Below are positions 57,747-64,000 of a DNA stretch of 64,000 bases, one piece after another. Origin of the DNA: Owenia fusiformis. Its lineage: Eukaryota; Annelida; Polychaeta; Sabellida; Oweniidae. Under the pieces are notes generated by a model. The model did no database searches. It was given only the letters and a program-made list of their open reading frames with translations, and was not told the DNA's origin. How positions within the stretch are numbered: position 1 is the stretch's first letter; the number at the start of each line of letters is the position of its first letter. The stretch lies in NCBI GenBank assembly GCA_903813345.2, contig CAIIXF020000002.1:12422150-12486149 (forward strand), written 5' to 3'. The translations under genes were made by a program, and so were the position numbers.

Positions 57747-57911
57747 TTTTCAAGCTCTAATATAAAGTTTATGTAAATAAAAATTGTTTTTTTCTGCGTA
57801 ATATCAAAGAACAATCATTTAGTTAAAAAAAATAAAAAGGCGAATGCAGGATTCGAACCCGGGCCTCCCGCGAGCTCAGCGAGCATGCTACCGCTAGACC
57901 ACCCGAGAGGG
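57747..57911 (-). mobile_element. tRNA-headed SINE-like copy, minus strand
   Basis: The minus strand reads TGGTCTAGCGGTAGCATGCT (A-box region), a CTCGC..GCGGG anticodon stem, GGGTTCGAATCC (B box) and GCATTCGCC, then a ~90-nt AT-rich tail shared with 60521-60612. The anticodon loop is TGAGCTC (position 33 is G, not T) and the acceptor stem does not pair, so it is not a working tRNA. The head resembles tRNA-Gly/Ala. Confidence 0.65.
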
Positions 57912-58247
57912 TGTGTGCGCACCCCTCCTGGCTACACCTACATGCTTTCAGTCTATTAGTTAGTAAATGTTAATGATTTTGTTAATGCATGTTCATATAA
58001 ATAATAAAAAGTTACTTGTATATTACATTGTTAATCATTTCTAAATTATCTAAAATTTGATTTCAAAAGATGTCTGAAATTAAATAATAGTGACAACTTG
58101 ATGAATTATCCTTGAGCTTAACCATATTTTTGGAATACTTTTACAACTTTCTATTCAAAGTATCATGCAAAATGCTAGATTTTCAGAAATGAATGACTTA
58201 AATTATTCATCATAAAAAAATTAAATTAGACATTGCACAAACGAATA
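57912..58247. other. AT-rich spacer; nothing recognised
   Basis: Contains no open frame or repeat that I can name. It separates the SINE-like copy from a minisatellite. Confidence 0.4.
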
Positions 58248-58390
58248 GGGTTGAGTTTTACTGGGGTTGAGTTTTACAGGGTTGAGTTGACTTGGGGTTG
58301 AGTTTTACTGGGGTTGACTTGACTTGGGGTTGAGTTGACTTGGGGTTGAGTTTGACTGGGTTGAGATGACTTGGGGTTGAGATGACCTGT
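58248..58390 (+). repeat. Minisatellite GGGGTTGAGTTGACTTG (about 8 units)
   Basis: Imperfect 16-17-bp units GGGGTTGAGTT[GT][AT]CTTG, ending TGACCTGTCACCG. Period and core resemble GGGGATGAGTTGTCTAG at 744 and 6124, differing mainly at three positions, so the arrays probably share an origin. Confidence 0.8.
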
Positions 58391-58650
58391 CACCGTTTTT
58401 TCACCTTAAAAAATTCAGTTTCGCCTTTTTGATACTTTAACCCTTTACCTTTTACACCACATAATCAATGTAACCTCATATTTACATGGCAGTCTGCATT
58501 CTTACTGCTACATTGTTCATCACATTTGATATTTCTGGCGGAATATTTTTATTTCTGTTCGGATGTTCGTGTTTAGTAGTGATTGATTTAATAGACTAGA
58601 TGTGAGTAGACATAATCTTGATCTACGTCATTAAATATTCAAAATTCTAC

Positions 58651-59459
58651 GGTTACCTGTATTTTACAGGTGGGCAGGCGACCCAGGCGAGCGCTTTTAT
58701 TTTTTTCATAGGGGTGATAGGATCAAAAACACATTCCAAAATTAATTTATGGACTATCTTTGAGATTATGTTGTCATAACAAAAAAAGCTAACATACTTG
58801 TGCCTTAGGCCTACCCGAATTAAAAGTATCCAAATTGTCCTAGAAAATAAGAAATCAAGTTTACTGAAGCAGGGTTTAAATTCTTGTCAATCATTTGTGA
58901 CGTCACAGGCATCACAACATAACAAACAAGTATATGGTATCGTTCAGTGCCTTACACTACTGATGGTATCAGGCCGGGGTATCAGGGCTAGGCAATTTTT
59001 CCTCCAAGCAGATCTTGACAAAGAGTTTGCTGCATTATCTTGTTGGACCTAATCTTGTTGTTGTCGTCTTCCGGTCAGGTCAATGACACTGGATTTTTAA
59101 CTTCCGGTCAAGATTTTAATTACACTAAATAGTGCACATGTGTATGAAATATGAACAAAATCGGGTCAAAAGTATTTGAGTTATTGCCCGGACAGAGGGA
59201 CGGACGGACAACGGAGGCGTTCCCTATATCCCTCCGAACTTCGTTCGATGGGATAACAAATGGGTGCTATCTTGTGAAGAGCAAGAAAAAATATACCTCG
59301 CGCGGATTGCCCTGATTTCTCCCAATTACACATCCCAACCTTGCTTCAGTAAACACGATTTCTTTTGGAATGTGTTTTTTGATCCTACCACCCCTATGAA
59401 AAAAATAAAAGCGCCCGCCTGGGTCGCCTGCCCGCCTGTAAAATAATGTACAGGTAACC
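58651..59459. mobile_element. Mutator-like non-autonomous element (809 bp, 9-bp TSD)
   Basis: The ends GGTTACCTGTATTTTACAGG and CCTGTAAAATAATGTACAGG plus TAACC are inverted repeats that extend ~90 bp (GGGCAGGCGACCCAGGCG, AAAAGCGCTC/GAGCG-like and TTTTTGATCCTA). Perfect 9-bp duplications AAATTCTAC lie at 58642-58650 and 59460-59468. It carries a Helitron-like 3' end inside (59150-59256). Confidence 0.82.
59150..59256 (+). mobile_element. Helitron-like element, 3' end fragment
   Basis: TATTTGAGTTATTGCCCGGA leads to GGGACGGACGGACAACGGAG and a terminal CCCTCCGAACTTCGTTCGAT GGGATAAC hairpin. It is the same tail as at 12660-12733 and the 3' end of 10338-11742. It lies nested in the 58651-59459 element. 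Confidence 0.6.
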
Positions 59460-59641
59460 AAATTCTACATGTAAAAGTACATTTAGAAACATGGTTTCGA
59501 AAATTGTTTATCAACTTTGAAAATTAAATTTCTTTTGAAAGTTTGACTTTCATTCGGGTTGACTCCCCATAGACCCAATGTTACAAAATCACAAATAGTG
59601 AAATATCTTTTCTTGTATTGGACAGATAATATTTTCTTTTA

Positions 59642-60119
59642 GGGGTGGGGTCAAAATATCAATGTTCATATGGAGACGAAAGTAATTTCGTTTGGACAAC
59701 AACCCCCCCACCCCCCCTCTAGACGAAAGCTTAGGTCACTTCAAAAAAACATTGATTAATAATCGTATCCTATTTGCCGGGTTATTATTACGGTGAATTA
59801 ACACACGTTCGCAATTTAACTGCATTGAACTCTTCAAAAGGAGGAGGGAAAAGTACGGAATTTATTTGAAAAATGATCGAATTATCGTCTTTATCTACCG
59901 ATATTTTGGACCTATCACACAAAAAAGCTCACGAACTATTGAACCAAGCCTTTTTATCAGAACATAGCGCCAGAAAAAGTGGGTAAGTCCAATTATTTTT
60001 TGTATATCAGATCCGAATTATCGATGTTTTTTTGGTCAACGAAAGTGCCCAAAAACCCCCTCCCCCCTCGCGAAAGTACTTTCGTCTCCATATGAACATC
60101 GATATTTTGACCCCGCCCC
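59642..60119. mobile_element. PIF/Harbinger-like MITE, copy A (478 bp, TTA TSD)
   Basis: The ends GGGGTGGGGTCAAAATATCA and GATATTTTGACCCCGCCCC are inverted repeats continuing through TGTTCATATGGAGACGAAAG. TTA is duplicated on both sides (59639-59641, 60120-60122). A 3-bp TTA/TAA duplication with GGGG-start ends fits PIF/Harbinger. The interior has CCCCCCCACCCCCCC runs and no transposase. Confidence 0.82.
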
Positions 60120-60450
60120 TTACTGGACATATTTCAATTTGCATAACTATTAGATGGAATGTACTAAAAACCCTTCGACCCTTCGACCCTACGACCTACG
60201 ACTTACAGGGTGTCAAGAATTTTTGAAATATATTTTTATAAAAACCCTTCGACCTTCTAGATATTTCTCAGTCCATATGAAGTTGCTGGAAATATTACTT
60301 TGTGTATAGAACTTAAGAATCTGTCCCAAGAGAGTTAAAGATATTTAAAGCTGGACTTCGATCGGAGGTTTCTAAATGAAGAACGTGACGTCACTTCCGA
60401 ATCATAGCATTCAATATAAGTAGCGTTTATTTACTTCCACCATTCATAAT

Positions 60451-60612
60451 ATTACGGTGGTCCAGCGGTAGAATGCTCGCTTAGCACGCGGGAGGCCCGG
60501 GTTCGAATCCCGCATTTGCCTTTTTTTTATTTAACTAAATGATTGTTCTTTGACATTACGCAGATAATTTTTTTTATTTACATAAACTTTATATTAGAGC
60601 TTGAAAATGTAA
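60451..60612 (+). mobile_element. tRNA-headed SINE-like copy, plus strand
   Basis: TGGTCCAGCGGTAGAATGCT (A-box region), anticodon arm CTCGC-TTAGCAC-GCGGG (AGC, an Ala anticodon, with U33 present), GGGTTCGAATCCCGC (B box) and then GCATTTGCC. The first seven bases do not pair with ATTTGCC, so a mature tRNA is unlikely. The ~90-nt tail (TAACTAAATGATTGTTCTTT, CATAAACTTTATATTAGAGC) matches 57747-57838 inverted. Confidence 0.62.
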
Positions 60613-61069
60613 AAACAATATGTGTCAACATATTGCGTTTTGGAGCGATGTGCAGGTTTAATGTATTCAAGCACATTCGAATGTGAACGTTTCTTACCTC
60701 CTCAGTAAAAATATTTGTGCTTTTCCCATCACATTGTAGCATGCAAAGGTACAAGGAAAATAAACACAAACTCAAGAAAAAGTTTGCAAGCTAGGTCATA
60801 TCAGGTTCGTATAACCAGCTTTTGCCAATTTAAGTTTTTCAAAAGGATCAAGGGGTGAACATTTGACAATTTTCAAGTGGCCCAGAAATCTTGAAAATGC
60901 TCAGAATCGTGAAAAATTGTACTGGTTTTGAGAGAATATTTGGCCAATGGAGTGGTCCACTTGAACCCACGAATGTCCCCCCCCTGAATATATACATTTT
61001 AAGGGCATATAAAGGTTATTACAAACACATCTATACAACTATATTTATTAGACATATGAAACATTTCAG

Positions 61070-61348
61070 AACTAGATAACAGCAACGCGAGGTGGAGCAA
61101 ATCCCATCGAACTTTTGATCTCAAAATCGTTCAACTATACTTTTCAAGTTTTAGTAAAAAAGTAAAATTAGACTTTAAAATAGAGGCCACTTTTCAAAAT
61201 GGCCACCTGGCCAATGTGCCATGCTTATGAGTATCAAATGTGAAAAAATAGGTCCACTACTTTTCGAGTTAATATGCAAAATAACACACACTAAGTTAGA
61301 AGCCATTTTTCAAAATGGCTGCCTACTTGCCAAAGTGTCATATAAGAT
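61070..61348 (+). mobile_element. Helitron-like element, 5' fragment
   Basis: It begins ACTAGATAACAGCAACGCGA followed by GGAGCAAATCCCATCGAAC, the family 5' end, then core-like AAAATGGCCACCTGGCC and AAAATGGCTGCC units. It is cut on the right by the 9-bp-TSD element at 61349. Confidence 0.5.
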
Positions 61349-61653
61349 CAAGGAGGATTGGCTCCCAGGATCGAAACTCGATATTTTCCAACAATGAAAA
61401 CGTCGAAATGTCGTTATTTTCTGAAATTAAAACCGACTATAAATTCAAAATAAACAGTTCAAAAGATTCGAACCAATATCTCGATCATTTCTTGTGAGTT
61501 TTGGAATTTTTCGTTTGGAAATAAGACCAAAATTCACGATTTAAATGTTGAAGTGAACAAAATGGCGGCTGTTTGAATTCGAATTTTGTATTACGACATA
61601 CCCTTATATCGGACAGAATATCGGTGGTGCACTCTGGGAGCCAATCCTCCTTG
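61349..61653. mobile_element. 305-bp MITE with 9-bp TSD (Mutator-like)
   Basis: The ends CAAGGAGGATTGGCTCCCA and TGGGAGCCAATCCTCCTTG are perfect inverted repeats. ATATAAGAT is duplicated at 61340-61348 and 61654-61662. The interior includes AACAAAATGGCGGCTGTTTG and GAAATGTCGTTATTTTCTGA, also found at 30040-30220. Confidence 0.83.
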
Positions 61654-62754
61654 ATATAAGATAGTGTCCCATGCTTATGAGTTTTCACAAATTATATATG
61701 CAAAAATCGCTCCATTGCCTATTACTCTTCCCAGTTACAGCAACTTAGAATTTTGACGCACATCAAATTGTCCGCTATTTCCAATTCTGATTGAACGAAA
61801 TGCGATGGTACCTTCAGACCCTTGGGTTGCCATTTGGAAGTGATTGTGTTTTCTGATTTGCTTAAGATCTTGCAAGCAAAGGGATGCAAAACAAATAAGC
61901 TAATTCTCATTGCCTAGTCTAAATTAGTGTGTTTGTTCATTTCCCGCCTGCCGGGCATAGAGGATAATCATTCATTTTCAGTTATTCATGTTCTTTCTGG
62001 TCAAATATAGAGAAAAGTACTTCTCCATTAATCATGAAAATTATTTCCTAAATTATCGGTGAATTAAGCTTTTTAATTGTGTATAAAACTTAGTGATTGG
62101 TCTTATATTTCTAGAGATATCGTAATTTGAAAAGAGTGTTTTTCAGCGCGATTCTTATATTCCTTCCGCAATTCAGCTGCACTATTCATACCTTTGATTG
62201 ATAGGCTAGCAGTAGATTATGAATTCTTTGAAGTGACAATGTTTTGACATGTACAAACCTTCCTAATTCATAAATATTCAAATCGTCATAGTTACATTTC
62301 CTTTTATGACCAGAGATTCTAGAGTTCTCAAGATTTCTGCTAAGTCTAATAACCATCATATTTGTAATGTGTGTGGGGTTGGTGTTGGTGTTGGTGTAGG
62401 GACGAAAGATTTCGAACGCAATGCGTGACATATACGTAATTCGCGTGAAAAGTCCGAACGAAATGCGTAAGTTTTTTTTCGGCGTTCGTATTTTTGCTGT
62501 GTAGACGAACTTTTTTAGAAATCTTTCTACTGAAACATTTTTGCTAGACAATTACCAGGTAAAATGCGTATGTGCGTGCACAGGGAGCTCAAGTTGGAAC
62601 TATACGTAATCATTTAGTAAACTGGACTGGGAAATCAGAGGTCGAAGGGTTTTTCAATAAAATATATTCCAAAAATTCTTGACACCCAGTAAGTCGTAGG
62701 GTCGAAGGGTCGTAGGTCGAAGGGTTTTTAGTACATTCCCTATTAGATACATAA

Positions 62755-63235
62755 GGGGCGGGGTCAAAATATCAATGTTCATATGGAGACGAAAGTAATT
62801 TCGTTTGGACAACAACCCCCCCACCCCCCCCTCTAGACGAAAGCTTAGGTCACTTAAAAAAAACATTGATTAATAATCGTATCCTATTTGCCGGGTTATT
62901 ATTACGGTGAATTAACACACGTTCGCAATTTAACTGCATTGAACTCTTCAAAAGGAGGAGGGAAAAGTACGAATTTATTTGAAAAATGATCGACTTATCG
63001 TCTTTATCTACCGATATTTTGGACCTATCACACAAAAAAGCTCACGAACTATTGAAAACAAGCCTTTTTATCAGAACATAGCGCCAGAAAAAGTGGGTAA
63101 GTCCAATTATTTTTTGTATATCAGATCAAAATTATCGATGTTTTTTTTGGTCAACGAAAGTGCCCAAAAACCCCCTCCCCCCCTCGCGAAAGTACTTTCG
63201 TCATCATATGAACATCGATATTTTGACCCCGCCCC
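62755..63235. mobile_element. PIF/Harbinger-like MITE, copy B (481 bp, TAA TSD)
   Basis: Same element as 59642-60119 in the same orientation, with ends GGGGCGGGGTCAAAATATCA and ATTTTGACCCCGCCCC. TAA is duplicated at 62752-62754 and 63236-63238. Different target duplications show two separate insertions rather than one duplicated segment. Confidence 0.82.
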
Positions 63236-63238
63236 TAA

Positions 63239-64000
63239 GGGTTATATGAAAATTGAACCACTAAAACAAATGTAATTTAATTTAAAGGGAACTTTCTGCT
63301 ATACATATAGACTACAATGTAGCAACATTGCACTTTTTGACCTGATCTCCAGTACAGTATTGCAAGACAGTACACCAATGGACTTTCAGGAATGTATATT
63401 TTGACTGGGCAATGTCTACAATGTCTACAATGTAGCTAGACAACATATAACTGTTTTTTTCTATTCCAAGAAGACACATTTACAACTCAACACCTGGTTG
63501 ACAAGTGTCAGATGAAAGTTCCCAGGTAAGACGTCCTAACTTTATAGTCGGTATTTCATTTTTGGACCATACTTTTTATTTTTAACGTTATGTTGTTAAT
63601 ACTGAAGGTACTGAATTGAAACTTTCAGGTCAGTAAAGGCAATAGGATGAAGTTATAATACTGAAAGTTGATAGTTTCACTTATATACTATTTATAGTTT
63701 CTGAGATATTAACTCTCAAAGTTCGGGACGTTTTTTTTTATCCACCCGATATATATAGTGAAATTGTGAAAGAAATTTTTATTATATATATATGCGTTAT
63801 TCTATTTAAAGAGATCGAGTCTCCTAAAAACACAATTAAAGTAACCCCCTGATTTTTTCATGTTATTTGATGTAAAACAAGTTAGTTTATCAACAATTAC
63901 CAATGCTGAGGCTTGAATTAATTCATTAACAGTATCAATTTGATGACTGTTCCAAGCCAGAAAGGTACAGTCTTATTGGGATCTCTTTAAGGACTTAGAA
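63239..64000. other. Right-edge spacer; no gene seen
   Basis: AT-rich DNA. A short tandem ACAATGTCTACAATGTCTAC occurs near 63410-63430 and TATATATA runs near 63750-63795. No coding signal on either strand. Confidence 0.45.

Larger units (their letters stand above)
60156..62739. mobile_element. Mutator-like element, copy 2 (2,584 bp, 9-bp TSD)
   Basis: It has the same GGAATGTACTAAAAACCCTT ends as 54990-56512, flanked by perfect 9-bp duplications CTATTAGAT at 60147-60155 and 62740-62748. Its right ~160 bp matches the left interior of the other copy (GGGAGCTCAAGTTGGAACTA). Nested inside are a SINE-like copy (60451-60612), a Helitron-like 5' fragment (61070) and another 9-bp-TSD element (61349-61653). 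Confidence 0.85.

Noticed and set aside
57839-57911. Functional tRNA gene
   Set aside because: The B box and A box are good, but the anticodon loop lacks U33 and the acceptor stem does not pair. The tail is shared with 60521-60612, so a SINE-like element is a better reading.
60451-60520. Functional tRNA-Ala(AGC)
   Set aside because: The anticodon arm is fine but the acceptor stem does not pair and the 3' flank is repeated elsewhere.

Overview
AT-rich, intron-bearing, repeat-dense animal DNA. The host is probably a lophotrochozoan and most likely a bivalve mollusc. The reasons are Helitron-like elements built on the 'pearl' plan known from bivalves, with tandem cores and a tail of the type CCGAACTTCGTTCG, a 17-bp minisatellite at several sites, and lineage-type secreted proteins with a PAN/apple-like domain, a Thr-rich mucin-like stretch and hemopexin-like repeats. 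This placement is inference; no search was run.

Host gene 1, minus strand: six exons (36628-36699, 34478-34582, 33426-33551, 1393-1541, 990-1053, 1-420) join in phase into part of a CWF19L2-like spliceosome-associated protein. Its N-terminus is not found and its C-terminal CwfJ domains lie beyond the left edge. The intron between 33426 and 1541 is about 31.9 kb.

Host gene family 2, plus strand, nested inside that intron: three intact four-exon genes (4405-8971, 14949-17778, 21941-24742) encode secreted proteins of 446, 446 and 437 residues. Each has a signal peptide, a PAN/apple-like domain, a Thr-rich repeat linker, an unrecognised ~81-residue domain and a C-terminal part with two hemopexin-like blades. 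Copies 2 and 3 lie in a recent ~7.0-kb tandem duplication (13768-20760 and 20761-27726). Copy 1 is older, with diverged introns but nearly identical exon 1.

Right of 34 kb the window is mostly mobile and repeated DNA: a 145-bp tandem array and inverted relatives (34.7-38.7 kb), a decayed LINE split by a ~750-bp palindrome (39.2-40.9 kb), a degenerate tandem array (41.5-43.0 kb), a nearly complete APE-type LINE (43.0-48.3 kb), a 4.6-kb long inverted repeat with another element in its loop (50.1-54.8 kb), and then a cluster of non-autonomous DNA transposons with readable target-site duplications. Four of these have 9-bp duplications (Mutator-like), two have TTA/TAA (PIF/Harbinger-like) and one has an imperfect 8-bp duplication (hAT-like). 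Two tRNA-headed SINE-like copies in opposite orientation complete the set. No bacterial features, CRISPR array, rRNA or convincing functional tRNA were seen.
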